64,000 nucleotides of DNA from Nitrobacter sp039808345 (GTDB lineage Bacteria; Pseudomonadota; Alphaproteobacteria; Rhizobiales; Xanthobacteraceae). This document shows positions 1-9,492 of the stretch, piece after piece. Position 1 is the stretch's first letter. Each line of letters begins with the position of its first letter. Below the pieces are notes generated by a model. That model was not told where the DNA came from. It saw only the letters and a list, made by a program, of their open reading frames with translations, and searched no databases. The DNA lies in assembly GCF_047824785.1 (NCBI RefSeq), contig NZ_CP181167.1, positions 2,790,001-2,854,000 of the forward strand, read 5' to 3'. The translations under genes and the position numbers were made by a program.

Positions 1-90
1 CACGATGTTTTTCGGATGATCGAAAGCCTTTCGAGGATGAAGAAGCCCATTGAGATTAAGAACATTGTCATAGGCGGTCGTCGGCCGCAT
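1..90 (-). CDS. Partial small conserved protein, N-terminal 30 residues
   Basis: An open frame starts at an ATG (88-90, complement) and runs off the left edge. It is preceded by a good GGAGG ribosome site 6 bases upstream. The visible start (MRPTTAYDNVLNLNGLLHP) resembles a short rhizobial protein of unknown function whose homologues continue with a conserved 'HPRxVV.DPDLT' segment. It lies downstream of the hsp20 remnant on the same strand, separated by a strong hairpin. No function can be given. Confidence 0.5.
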   Translation of the reverse strand, partial: MRPTTAYDNVLNLNGLLHPRKAFDHPKNIV

Positions 91-117
91 GGTTGCCTCC
101 ATTCTTAGACGAGTACT

Positions 118-147
118 GGTGCCGCGCGCTGTGATGCGCGCGGCACC
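118..147 (-). terminator. GC-rich perfect hairpin between hsp20 remnant and next gene
   Basis: A 12-base perfect inverted repeat (118-129 with 136-147, loop TGTGAT) lies 18 bases downstream of the hsp20 stop. No T-tract follows on either strand, so it may act as a weak terminator or an mRNA-stabilising stem rather than a classical intrinsic terminator. Confidence 0.45.
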
Positions 148-165
148 TCTAAACAATGACAAGAT

Positions 166-492
166 TTAGGCCGCATTGGCCTCGATCTTCTGCACATTTG
201 CGTTGGCTGGTGGTGCGCCACTAATGGCGATCCGACGCGGTTTCATAGCCTCGGGGATTTCTCGAACCAATTCGATCTGGAGCAGGCCATTATCGAAGGT
301 CGCACCCTTTACCTGAACGTAATCAGCCAAGCTGAATTGCCGTTTGAACTGGCGAGTGGAGATGCCGCGATACAGGTACTCTCGCTTTGTTTGTTCGACC
401 TTGGTGCCTTCGAAGGTGACAACGTTCTGCTCGGCGGTGATGGAAATCTCTTCAGGCGAGAAGCCGGTAGGAACTGCCTGTCGCTTTCGGCG
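166..492 (-). pseudogene. Hsp20/IbpA-type small heat-shock protein, N-terminally truncated
   Basis: The frame reads an alpha-crystallin domain of the IbpA type: VPTGFSPEEISITAEQ, then EYLYRGISTRQFKRQFSLAD, the conserved ATFDNGLLQIEL strand and an EIPEAMKPRRIAI tail. Intact relatives are roughly 150-170 residues. Here only about 108 remain, with an in-frame TAA at 493-495 and no start codon before the domain, so the N-terminal 40-50 residues are lost. The break lies just before the divergent higA-like gene, suggesting a recombination junction near 490. Family function is ATP-independent holding of unfolding proteins in the cytoplasm; this copy is probably not expressed. Confidence 0.8.
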
Positions 493-500
493 TTACAGGG

Positions 501-863
501 GTGATGGAAACGGAACCTCATCAAAAGACACGGCCGCCTGCCGTGGCCCAACATCCGGGCACGCTCTTGCGCGAGCAGGTGTTGCCGGGTTTGCATTTGT
601 CTATCAGTCAGGCAGCGCGAGACCTTGGCGTCGCTCGTCAAACTCTCCACCGCATTCTTGCCGGAGAAGCTGCCATCACCCCGGCGATGGCGGCGCGCTT
701 GGAACAGCTTTGCGGCGTATCTTCTGTCTTTTGGCTGCGCTGCCAGAATCGTCACGATCTGCAACGCGCGAGGAAGGAACTTGACGCTGTCTTAAGGCAC
801 ATCCCGCTGCATCCTCTCTCCGAGACAATCGTCAAGAAGATCGGAGCTTATGATGGACGTTAA
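501..863 (+). CDS. higA: HigA-family antitoxin-like HTH regulator, no toxin partner
   Basis: A 120-residue protein with an XRE-type helix-turn-helix at about residues 34-78 (ISQAARDLGVARQTLHRILA, then a PAMAARLEQLCG helix), the usual architecture of HigA antitoxins. HigA normally neutralises the ribosome-dependent nuclease HigB and represses their promoter. No higB-like frame lies upstream; the adjoining sequence is the broken hsp20 gene. GTG 501 or ATG 504 may be the start, with an AGGGG site just before. The last 14 bases overlap the start of the kaiC-like gene, so the two are probably translationally coupled. It may serve as a stand-alone regulator of this signalling operon. Confidence 0.75.
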   Translation: MMETEPHQKTRPPAVAQHPGTLLREQVLPGLHLSISQAARDLGVARQTLHRILAGEAAITPAMAARLEQLCGVSSVFWLRCQNRHDLQRARKELDAVLRHIPLHPLSETIVKKIGAYDGR

Positions 864-2364
864 GACAAAACTGATAGATCGGGCCCGGACGGGTGTACCT
901 GGACTTGATGATGTCTTAGGGGGCGGCCTCACCACCGGGCATGTATTTTTGCTCGAGGGGAACCCCGGAACAGGCAAAACGACTATTGCGCTCCGCTTTC
1001 TTCTGGAAGGTGCGGCGGCGGGCGAGCGGTGCCTCTACATCACTCTTTCGGAGACCGAGCACGAGCTGCGAAACGGTGCCGCTTCGCATGGCTGGACCGT
1101 CGATGGCAATATCGAGGTGTTCGAGCTCGCCCCGGCTGAGAGCTTGCTCGATGCGGACCAGCAGCAGACTCTGCTTTACTCCTCCGACATCGAACTCGGC
1201 GAGACCACGACGTCTCTTCTTAGAGAGTTTGAGCGCGTAAAACCAGGCCGTGTCGTTTTGGATAGTCTGTCAGAAATTCGGTTGTTGGCACAAAGCTCTC
1301 TGCGTTATCGACGGCAGATTCTCGCCCTTAAGCATTACTTCTCGCGGCATGGCACGACCGTCCTGTTGCTCGATGATCGAACCACCGAAGCGTCAGACAA
1401 AACGGCGCACAGCGTCGTACATGGCGTCATCCTGCTTGAGGAACTAACGCCGAACTACGGCGCCGAGCGACGCCGCCTTCGAGTTTCCAAATACCGCGGA
1501 CAGACGTTCCGTGGCGGTTACCATGATTTTGTGATCAGGAAGGGCGGCGTCACTGTCTTCCCCAGGTTAGTGGCGTCCGAACATCGGACGGGCTTCGTGC
1601 GGCGCCAGATCAAGAGCGACGTTCCGGAGCTCGATGCCCTTCTTGGCGGGGGCATCGAGCAAGGATCGAGCATTTTGATATTAGGCCCCGCCGGCACGGG
1701 AAAGAGCACCTTTGGACTCCAATTTGTGACTGCCGCGTGCCAGCGCGGTGAAAAAGCAGCGATATTCATCTTTGACGAAGAGCTTACTCTACTGTTCGAG
1801 CGAGCGAAGGTTATGGGGTTCGCGCTGGAGGAACTACGCGACGCGGGCCTGCTTCATATTGAGCAGCTCGATACCGCGGAATTGTCGCCGGGCGAGTTCG
1901 CTCAGCGGGTGCGTGACCGGGTTGACCAGGCGCAAGCAAAAACAGTCTTAATCGACAGCCTCAATGGGTATCGGGCGGCGATGCCGGAGGAAAATTCGCT
2001 CGTCCTGCATATCCATGAATTGATCCAATACCTGAACCGGCAGGGGGCGAACACGTTTCTAACCGTGGCGCAACACGGGCTCGTCGGCGATATGAAAGCG
2101 CCGGTCGATGTCACCTACCTTGCCGATACCGTCATCCTGCTGCGCTATTTCGAGGCATCGGGAAGGGTGCGCCGCGCGGTGTCGATCATAAAAAAGAGGA
2201 CCGGAAGACACGAGGAGACGATCAGAGAATTCCATATTAGCGTGAGCGGCCTCAGATTGGGCGAGCCTCTTGATCAATTTCAAGGAATTCTCCGGGGTGT
2301 CCCGACATTTGTCGGAGGGGGGCCGCTTCTATCCAAACCAGCTGCGGGTGATGGTCATTCCTAA
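850..2364 (+). CDS. KaiC-like double RecA-fold ATPase
   Basis: A 504-residue protein with two KaiC/RAD55 domains. Walker A motifs are GNPGTGKTT (about residues 37-45) and GPAGTGKST (about 279-287). Each is followed by the matching acidic catalytic pair region (LSETE and FDEE). A conserved C-terminal KaiC signature (IIKKRTGRHEETIREF) follows. Aligning to cyanobacterial KaiC, the Ser431/Thr432 autophosphorylation pair falls on Thr422-Tyr423, so this is a divergent, KaiC2-like form. No kaiA or kaiB is visible. ATG 850 has a GGAG site 4 bases away. It overlaps the upstream higA-like gene and the downstream kinase gene by 14 bases each, implying one operon. A signalling or stress role is inferred; a circadian role is not supported by the sequence. 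Confidence 0.85.
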   Translation: MMDVKTKLIDRARTGVPGLDDVLGGGLTTGHVFLLEGNPGTGKTTIALRFLLEGAAAGERCLYITLSETEHELRNGAASHGWTVDGNIEVFELAPAESLLDADQQQTLLYSSDIELGETTTSLLREFERVKPGRVVLDSLSEIRLLAQSSLRYRRQILALKHYFSRHGTTVLLLDDRTTEASDKTAHSVVHGVILLEELTPNYGAERRRLRVSKYRGQTFRGGYHDFVIRKGGVTVFPRLVASEHRTGFVRRQIKSDVPELDALLGGGIEQGSSILILGPAGTGKSTFGLQFVTAACQRGEKAAIFIFDEELTLLFERAKVMGFALEELRDAGLLHIEQLDTAELSPGEFAQRVRDRVDQAQAKTVLIDSLNGYRAAMPEENSLVLHIHELIQYLNRQGANTFLTVAQHGLVGDMKAPVDVTYLADTVILLRYFEASGRVRRAVSIIKKRTGRHEETIREFHISVSGLRLGEPLDQFQGILRGVPTFVGGGPLLSKPAAGDGHS

Positions 2365-4429
2365 TTCGGCTACCACCAGAGCGGTGATCTTTGCCCCGTA
2401 CGGCCGGGACGCAACGATCGTGCGTACTCTCTTGGAAGGGGCTGGAATCCGTTCGATTGTTTGTGCACATCCGCTGGAGTTCGAGAGCAGTCTGGATGAG
2501 GACGCCTGCTTCGCCCTGGTCACGGAGGAAGCTTTGCGGCTCACCGATCTGCACGGAATCCGGACGCGCCTTTCAGCGCAGCCGGCCTGGTCGGACTTGC
2601 CGTTCATCATTTTGACCCAGCGCAATCCCGCATCAGAACCTAGCTCCGATGCAACGGTGCTCTATGAGATCGCCACCAATGTCACGCTCCTGGAGCGGCC
2701 ATTCCGGCCCGCGACATTTGTTAGCGTCGCCCGGACGGCATTCAAAGGCCGCCGGCGGCAGTTCCAGGCGCGTAATCTCATCGAGGAACTCCACGAGGGC
2801 GAGGAGCGTCTGCGCACCGCCCTTCTCGCAGGCCATCTCGGCACGTGGGAACTGGATGCGACCGATCGGAAGCTGACCGCGTCGGCAGCCTTTAAGGCAA
2901 TTTTCGGCTGCGTTTCGAACGATACTTTCTCCTACGAAGACCTGCTCAACAGCATCCACGATGACGATCGGGAGCGCATAAGAGAGATTCTGCGTATCAC
3001 GGCCGAGACGGGTGCCGATTGTGCCGTCGAGTTCCGAAATGTATGGCCGGACGGCAGCATTTATTGGGCTGAATTCAGAGCACGCCTGGTACGCGACAGG
3101 GAGGGCCGCCATCCACGTCTGGTCGGGGTAGCGTCAGACATCACCCACCGAAAGTCAAACCAGGAACACATGACCAAGCTCAACGAGATGCTTGAGGAAC
3201 GTGTCGCCGCGAGGACCGCCGAATTGAGGGAGGCGCACGCCACCGTGCTTTCTGAAATCGCCCAAAGAGAGCGGGCGGAAGAGCAACTCCGGCAGGCCCA
3301 AAAGATGGAAATGATCGGCCAACTGACTGGCGGGGTTGCTCACGATTTCAACAACCTTCTGATGGCGGTGCTGGGCAACCTCGATTTGCTACGCAAGCAC
3401 ATACCAGATGACCCAAGGACCGCGCGTCTCATCAAGGGCGCATTGCAGGGAGCGCAACGGGGAGCGGCGCTGACTCAACGTCTGCTCGCCTTCGCCCGGC
3501 GGCAGGACCTAAAGGTTGAACCAAAAAATTTAGTAGATCTCGTCCGTGGGGCTGCCGATTTGATTGAGCGCTCAGCCGGTGCTCACATTGAACTGCGTTA
3601 CAATCTTCCCCCAGATCTTCCGCTAGCTTTGGTGGACGCCAATCAGATCGAGCTCGCTGTACTGAATCTGGTTGTCAACGCCCGCGATGCCATGCCTGAC
3701 GGTGGTGTCCTGTCGATCGCGGTTGATCATGTAAAAGTTCCGAAAACCACCGACCTTCCAGCAGGGCATTACGTGCGCTTAGTCGTGGGCGACACTGGAC
3801 ATGGAATGGATGCTGATACGATAGAGAAGGCGACGGAGCCGTTTTTCTCGACGAAAGGGGTTGGAAAAGGCACAGGTTTAGGGCTCTCGATGGTCCATGG
3901 ATTGGCGTTACAGCTCAATGGTGCGCTACGGCTGACGAGCGAGGTCGGCGTCGGCACCAAAGCGGAGTTGTGGCTGCCGGTCACCACCCTGATCGCTGCT
4001 GAAGAGAAACCGACAGAGCCCGGGTCGGATGGAGAGGCGGCGGAGAAGATAACCATTCTTGTCGTTGACGACGACGCTCTCATCGCCATGAGCACCGTCG
4101 ATATGCTTGAAGATCTTGGTCACGAGGTCATTGAAGCTAATTCAGGCGACCGCGCGCTGGAAATTCTCCGACAAAACCGAACCATTGACCTCCTTGTGAC
4201 GGATTATTCGATGCCACGGATGAATGGCGCGCAGCTCGCCGCTGCCGCTCGGCAAATTCGCCCTGAGCTTCCCGTGCTATTAGCGACCGGATACGCGGAG
4301 CTGCCGACAGGGTCAGTTAACGACTTGCCGAAGATTGGCAAACCCTATCAGCAGGATCAGCTTTCAACGGAAATCAAGAGGGTGATGAAACAGAGTGCTG
4401 AGTCGCAGAGCCTCCCGTGCACGAGCTGA
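2351..4429 (+). CDS. Hybrid sensor histidine kinase with PAS domain
   Basis: Start ATG 2351 is preferred because it reproduces the 14-base overlap with the preceding gene; the frame is open further back to 2270. About 692 residues: an N-terminal receiver-like region (about 10-130), a PAS_3 fold (about 145-265), a coiled coil, a HisKA dimerisation domain with His331 in GGVAHDFNN, a HATPase_c domain with N box (NLVVNARDAM) and G boxes (GDTGHGMD, GKGTGLGLS), and a C-terminal receiver (VVDDDAL, acceptor Asp about 618, Lys in KPYQ). No transmembrane segment is seen, so it is probably cytosolic. Co-transcription with the KaiC-like ATPase suggests the ATPase modulates this kinase, as proposed for other KaiC-kinase pairs. 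Confidence 0.85.
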   Translation: MVIPNSATTRAVIFAPYGRDATIVRTLLEGAGIRSIVCAHPLEFESSLDEDACFALVTEEALRLTDLHGIRTRLSAQPAWSDLPFIILTQRNPASEPSSDATVLYEIATNVTLLERPFRPATFVSVARTAFKGRRRQFQARNLIEELHEGEERLRTALLAGHLGTWELDATDRKLTASAAFKAIFGCVSNDTFSYEDLLNSIHDDDRERIREILRITAETGADCAVEFRNVWPDGSIYWAEFRARLVRDREGRHPRLVGVASDITHRKSNQEHMTKLNEMLEERVAARTAELREAHATVLSEIAQRERAEEQLRQAQKMEMIGQLTGGVAHDFNNLLMAVLGNLDLLRKHIPDDPRTARLIKGALQGAQRGAALTQRLLAFARRQDLKVEPKNLVDLVRGAADLIERSAGAHIELRYNLPPDLPLALVDANQIELAVLNLVVNARDAMPDGGVLSIAVDHVKVPKTTDLPAGHYVRLVVGDTGHGMDADTIEKATEPFFSTKGVGKGTGLGLSMVHGLALQLNGALRLTSEVGVGTKAELWLPVTTLIAAEEKPTEPGSDGEAAEKITILVVDDDALIAMSTVDMLEDLGHEVIEANSGDRALEILRQNRTIDLLVTDYSMPRMNGAQLAAAARQIRPELPVLLATGYAELPTGSVNDLPKIGKPYQQDQLSTEIKRVMKQSAESQSLPCTS

Positions 4430-5170
4430 AAGCTCAAGAGTTAACACCGTTCTCCTCTCAGTCAGCTCTTCGAGGAACCCGTCGATCCACCTCACAGTAA
4501 GATCTCTATCGCAACCGGAACGAATACCTATACAGGCGCATCAGTAACTCAATCCGGAGCCAGCTCGGCTCGTTCAAAGTTTTTCCTCCACCATCTTCCA
4601 TAGTGTTCAGTCGAGCATTCGACCCCGCGGCGTAGGCTCACTGGCGGCACAAGAACATTGATACACTGAAGCCGCTGAGTACCCCCTGCCGTTCACATTC
4701 CTAACCGCGGTCTTCAGATCTACAGCGATTGCGCCGGCCGCAACGGGCCATCACCATTAAGGCAACAACGCCGGCCCGCCGAACCCGTTAAATTGCCCAA
4801 CCGCTCCGTGAGCTCTGCATGAGCGGGCAACTCATAAGACGGGACGCATTTCGGATGCGCACTGGACCGATCCAGCGTTTAGACGCTCGACCTTTGAGTT
4901 CAAAATTGAAAGCGGGAGTGTCAGCGTATTTGACGGCCCAAGCGTCCGAAAACGCACAGTTGTTGCCCGTCAGCCAAGCCATCACATTGTTCGACTAAAC
5001 ACCTAAGTACGAATTTTTTTAGATGTGCTGCTGTGGGCTCTTGGAACATTGACAGTAACCGACTGGACATGCGCTTATTGGTAGAATTACCCGAGCAAGA
5101 GCGCACGCGCTCTGGAACTCTTCTGCTGATCCGCATTATTGCGGCGCGGAATTGGAAGCGCTGGTAAACC
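4430..5170. other. 740-base gap between the two kinase genes
   Basis: No recognisable gene was found on either strand. Short frames (for example near 4788-4985, complement) lack family resemblance. No convincing terminator follows the first kinase stop. The gap probably contains the promoter of the second kinase gene. Confidence 0.5.
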
Positions 5171-7747
5171 ATGATGCAACAAGACAATACGACGACATCC
5201 GATCGCCTACTCTGGTCAGAAGCCGACCGTGTGGCGGCGTTGGAAAGTTTCGCCATCCTGGATACGCCACGCGAGGAGGAGTTCGACGATATTGTCCGCC
5301 TTGCGGCCGAGATATTCGGTACCCCCGTCGCTCTTGTGAATTTGATTGCCCCAGACCGTCAATGGTTCAAGGCCGAGTGTGGGATAGGCACGCGCGAACT
5401 TCCTTTGGATGTCTCGAGCGCCTACGCCATTTTGCAGAATGACCTTCTAGTAGTGCCCGATACGAGCAGCGATCCCCGGTTCGCCAGTAATCCCCTCATG
5501 GCGGTCCACGATGGATTGCGCTTTTACGCGGGTGCTCTGCTACGCACCACCCAGGCACTCCCCATCGGGACGGTCTGCGTTCTCGACCGAAATCCTAGAC
5601 CGGATGGGATCACGCGCCGTCAACGGCTCGTGCTCGACTTGCTAGCGCGGCAGGTGATGACCCAGCTCGAACTACGCAAGACGTCGGCAGAGCAGAAAGC
5701 GCGCGCCCAAGATTTGAGGATCGAGGTCCAGCAGCGGCTGGATGCTGAGATCGCGTTGCGCGATGTCGAGGAACGCCTGCGTCTCTCCAACCGCGCGACC
5801 AACGATGCGATCTGGGATTGGGATATTTCCACCGACCACGTGGTCTGGAATGAGGCTCTCGAAACGGCCTACGGGCACGCCCCGGACAGTGTGACGCCCA
5901 CCGGGGAGTGGTGGATCACACATATCCATCCCGCTGACCGCGAACGCATCGTTCAGAGCATCCATGCCGCGTTGGACGGCTCGGCAAAGAGCTGGGAGGA
6001 TGAGTATCGTTTTCTCCGCGCCGATGCAGGTTATGCCAGCGTCCTGGATCGCGGGCACATCATCCGCAATGAAGATGGCCTTGCCATACGCATGATCGGG
6101 GCGATGCTGGATCTCACCGAGCGCAAGCGCACTCGGGCAGAGCTCGCCGTCAATGAAGAACGCCTTCGTTTAGCGACTCAGGCAGCCGAGGTAGGCTTCT
6201 GGGAGGTTGACGTTATCCATGACGTCCCCATCTGCCCTCCCATCGTCAAACAGATGTTCGGCATCTCGCCGCGGGCACCCGCCTCCATGATCGATTTCTA
6301 CAATGGGCTTCACCCCGACGACCGGGCCAGGATATTCGAAGCATTTGCCGGCGCCTGCGATCCTGGGAGGCGCGCGTTATACGATGTCGAGTATCGGACC
6401 ATAGGCAAAGAGGACGGCCTGATTCGGTGGGTTGCAGCCAAGGGCCGTGGCATTTTCGATTCAAATGGCGCGTGCATCCGTGTCGTTGGCACCGCGATCG
6501 ATGTAACCGGAAGAAAACGCGCCGAAGCCGAATTGTGCGCGCTCAACGAAAATCTCGAACGGCGCGTCGGGGAAGTGATCGCGGAGCGCGAGCAAGCCGA
6601 AGATGCCTTGCGGCAAGCCCAGAAGATGGAAGCGGTTGGACAACTTACCGGGGGCATCGCGCACGACTTTAATAACATGCTCGCCGTCGTCATGGGCTCT
6701 CTGGAAATACTAGGCAGGCAAGTGGGGACGTCCGATACGCGCGCAGCCCGTTATATTGAATTGGCGAAAGAGGGTGCGCAGCGTGCAGCAACGCTGACCC
6801 AGCGATTATTGGCCTTTTCCCGCCAGCAGCCCCTCAATCCTGAAGCTCTGGACCTAAACAAGCTTGTACCTGGTATGTCCGAACTTCTGCGCCATTCTTT
6901 GGGGACAGACATTCACTACGAAACCGTACTCGCTGCCGGGCTCTGGCGAGCGCATGTCGATCGCAATCAGCTTGAAAGCGCGATTCTCAACCTGGCCGTC
7001 AACGCGCGCGATGCGATGGCCGAAAGGGGAAGTCTCACCATCGAGACACAAAATATGCATGTCGATGAGCGCGACGTTGCCGCGAACTGTGGAGTTCCCG
7101 CCGGGGAGTATGTGACAATAGCTGTGTCCGACACGGGAGGGGGCATGCCTCCCGAGGTCATCGCCAAAGCCTTCGATCCGTTCTTCACGACAAAGGCTGT
7201 CGGTAAAGGGACTGGGCTGGGGCTGAGCCAGGTGTATGGCTTCGTGAAGCAGTCCGGTGGGCACGTGAAGATTTATTCCGAACGTGGCCAGGGCACGACG
7301 ATCAAAATCTACCTGCCTCGTTTCTTGGGCGCGACAGACAACCGCAGCGACAGACTGTTAGCCGTTCCACCTCTTGGAAAAGCCCATGAGGTCATTCTCG
7401 TTGTTGAGGACGAGGCCGCCGTGCGCCAACTTAGCGTCGATGCATTGATGGAAATGGGGTATGACGTGCTGGAGGCTGATGGCGGCGTGGCGGCGTTGCG
7501 CGTCTTAGACGCTCACCCGGAAATCGCGCTGCTTTTTACCGATATTGTGATGCCTGACATGAATGGTCGAAGGCTGGCCGATGAAGTGCGTAAGCGTCGT
7601 CCTGCCATTAAGGTCCTCTATACAACCGGCTACACCCGCAATGCCATTATGCATAATGGTGTAGTCGATCCGGCCGTTGAGCTCATCGGCAAGCCGTTCA
7701 CCCTCGACCAGTTGGCGGCAAAGGTTCGGGAGGTTTTGGAGTGCTGA
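5171..7747 (+). CDS. Hybrid sensor histidine kinase, GAF-PAS-PAS type
   Basis: An 858-residue cytosolic hybrid kinase. Order: GAF domain (about 25-165, with the ILDTPREEEFDDIVRLAA opening and ALVNLIAPDRQWFKA core typical of this class), two PAS_3 domains (about 200-320 and 330-450), coiled coil, HisKA with His498 in GGIAHDFNN, HATPase_c with NLAVNARDAM and GKGTGLGLS boxes, and a receiver with acceptor Asp about 791 (FTDIVMPDM) and KPF lysine. The kinase core closely resembles the preceding kinase, suggesting duplication or shared targets. ATG 5171 and ATG 5174 are both possible starts; a GGAAG site sits somewhat far upstream. The signal sensed is unknown. Confidence 0.85.
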   Translation: MMQQDNTTTSDRLLWSEADRVAALESFAILDTPREEEFDDIVRLAAEIFGTPVALVNLIAPDRQWFKAECGIGTRELPLDVSSAYAILQNDLLVVPDTSSDPRFASNPLMAVHDGLRFYAGALLRTTQALPIGTVCVLDRNPRPDGITRRQRLVLDLLARQVMTQLELRKTSAEQKARAQDLRIEVQQRLDAEIALRDVEERLRLSNRATNDAIWDWDISTDHVVWNEALETAYGHAPDSVTPTGEWWITHIHPADRERIVQSIHAALDGSAKSWEDEYRFLRADAGYASVLDRGHIIRNEDGLAIRMIGAMLDLTERKRTRAELAVNEERLRLATQAAEVGFWEVDVIHDVPICPPIVKQMFGISPRAPASMIDFYNGLHPDDRARIFEAFAGACDPGRRALYDVEYRTIGKEDGLIRWVAAKGRGIFDSNGACIRVVGTAIDVTGRKRAEAELCALNENLERRVGEVIAEREQAEDALRQAQKMEAVGQLTGGIAHDFNNMLAVVMGSLEILGRQVGTSDTRAARYIELAKEGAQRAATLTQRLLAFSRQQPLNPEALDLNKLVPGMSELLRHSLGTDIHYETVLAAGLWRAHVDRNQLESAILNLAVNARDAMAERGSLTIETQNMHVDERDVAANCGVPAGEYVTIAVSDTGGGMPPEVIAKAFDPFFTTKAVGKGTGLGLSQVYGFVKQSGGHVKIYSERGQGTTIKIYLPRFLGATDNRSDRLLAVPPLGKAHEVILVVEDEAAVRQLSVDALMEMGYDVLEADGGVAALRVLDAHPEIALLFTDIVMPDMNGRRLADEVRKRRPAIKVLYTTGYTRNAIMHNGVVDPAVELIGKPFTLDQLAAKVREVLEC

Positions 7748-8309
7748 CATGAAGTGGAGCGCAGCGCGAACAGGCTATCGCCGACTTCGACCACGATGTG
7801 ATCGGTGGCGGCGAGCTTCAGCCATGCCCGCTTGTCGCGCTCAGACCTTGCCTGCTCCGCGTAGAAACGAGCGAGCATTCGGCCGCCATTGCACAGTATT
7901 ATCTGACGTTCTGGTCAGACATCCATTTGGGATTCCCCGCGCCGCATTCTGTCACCGCGTTTGGAAGATTGTTGGAGGGCTTGCGATGTTTTGCAGACCG
8001 GCATAGGCGCCCGGTTCGGTGAAGCTCTCTCAATTCTCTCGCTAACTGGCGAAGGTTCGCTCTTGCCGCGACGACAGAGAGCTTGCGCTCTCTACTGAGA
8101 GCGTTGGCCGCATGCGGGGATTTGGTCGTCGGTCATGTCGGCCGCCGGGGTTCTGGCGACGCGAGCAATCTTTCCACGCGCGAAGTCGCTTCGAGGTTGC
8201 TCAAGCGGTGCAGAAGGAGGACCCGATACGCTTCGGAGTGCGACTAGTAAGAAAGGTTTCGTACCGAGGATCGGTGCCACTACCGCCAGAGGCCTGTGCC
8301 TATCGCAAA
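7748..8309. other. Intergenic/degenerate sequence after second kinase
   Basis: No recognisable gene. A short complement frame (about 7748-7878) overlaps the kinase tail and has no family resemblance. A perfect 7-base hairpin (AGAGAGC/GCTCTCT, 8076-8093) is present without a T-tract. The stretch probably marks the junction with the insertion sequence to the right. Confidence 0.4.
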
Positions 8310-9322
8310 TCAAATCCGGGCATATTGATGGTGCAGTCCGCCCAGGATCGGAAGACAGAGAATGCGTCCGGCTGTCTCGGCGGCGCGTGATTTCGGCGCG
8401 TCCTTGTTCAAGGACAAATGGGTGCGTGTGCCGTTGTAATAGCTCATACTCGAGAGCAGCACGTGACGCAGATGGCGTTCGCCAAACACCACGATATGAT
8501 CAAGGCATTCCCTGCGGATCGATCCGATCAGCCGTTCGGCGTATGCATTTTGCCACGGTGAGCGAGGAGACGTCGGGCGGTCGCGAATACCGATGGACCG
8601 AACCCGACGCATGAATATTTCGCCATATGCGCCATCGCGGTCCCGGATCAGGTAACGAGGGGCCTGCTCCCAGCCACACGCCTCCGTCAGTTGGTTGGCG
8701 ATCCATTCGGCCGTCGGATGCGCGGTCACCCAAACCACAGAATCTGCCGCCGGCCATGGCTCATGATCAGCAACCCATAGAGCAGTCGGAACGAGATTGT
8801 CGGCACCACGAACAGGTACATCGCGGCGATCCCGTCAGCATGGTTGCGAAGGAATATCCTCCAACCCTGCGACGGCGGGGCCCTCCTCCGCGCCATATAC
8901 TTGGCCACACTGGTCTGGCCGATCTCGATACCAACCTTGAGAAGCTCACCATGGATTCCCGGCGCTCCCCACAACGGGTTGGCGAGGCTCATCTCGCGGA
9001 TCAGCCGGCGAATTTCTAACGGCACAGTCGGTCGTCCGCAACGGCGTCGCGATTTCCAGCGCCAATACGATCTGAAACCGGCACGATGCCAACGGATCAC
9101 AGTTTCCGGTCGGACAATCGCCAGGGCATCATAGATCTTAGGAAATAATCGGCAGACACCTCCCAATATCAGTCTGTCGATCAAGATGAAGATCGGTCTC
9201 CTGGAACGGGTTCGCCGCAGCACATTGATTTGTTGCCGCAAGACCAGAATTTCTGCCTCAAGCACAACGCGCGACCGCAGCTGGTCGATCACTATTCCAA
9301 AGATCAGTCTGCACAAATCCAA
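8310..9322 (-). pseudogene. rve-type insertion sequence transposase, one frameshift
   Basis: Two complement frames make one transposase of about 330 residues. The first (8726-9322) carries the N-terminal region ending RRQILWFG. The second (8310-8738) resumes WVTAHPTAEWIANQLTEA and carries the rve core (YLIRDRDGAYG, PWQNAYAERLIGSIRREC). The break is a lost G in a G-run near 8733. The element belongs to the common rhizobial integrase-core transposases. A second, far more decayed copy lies near 44.02-44.40 kb. The frameshift makes it non-functional unless suppressed. Confidence 0.8.
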
Positions 9323-9492
9323 CGTCGAGCAGCAGCATCGCCCGATTCTCGATCAACTGCCAGCAGGATTGGATTTACGGTAGGGACAAGAGGCCCGTTC
9401 GTTCCTAAGAATTTATGAGAGTCACTTTTTTCCTGCATGGCTAGTCGACAAGACCGCCAATCGGGTTGCTAATATCTGCCTCACCGCTCCCG

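Noticed and set aside
501..863. Complete HigBA toxin-antitoxin module
   Set aside because: No toxin-like frame is found on either side; upstream is the truncated hsp20 gene and downstream the kaiC-like gene.
850..2364. Circadian clock kaiC
   Set aside because: No kaiA/kaiB, altered phosphorylation pair and the HigA/kinase context argue for a divergent KaiC-like ATPase, so the gene symbol was withheld.
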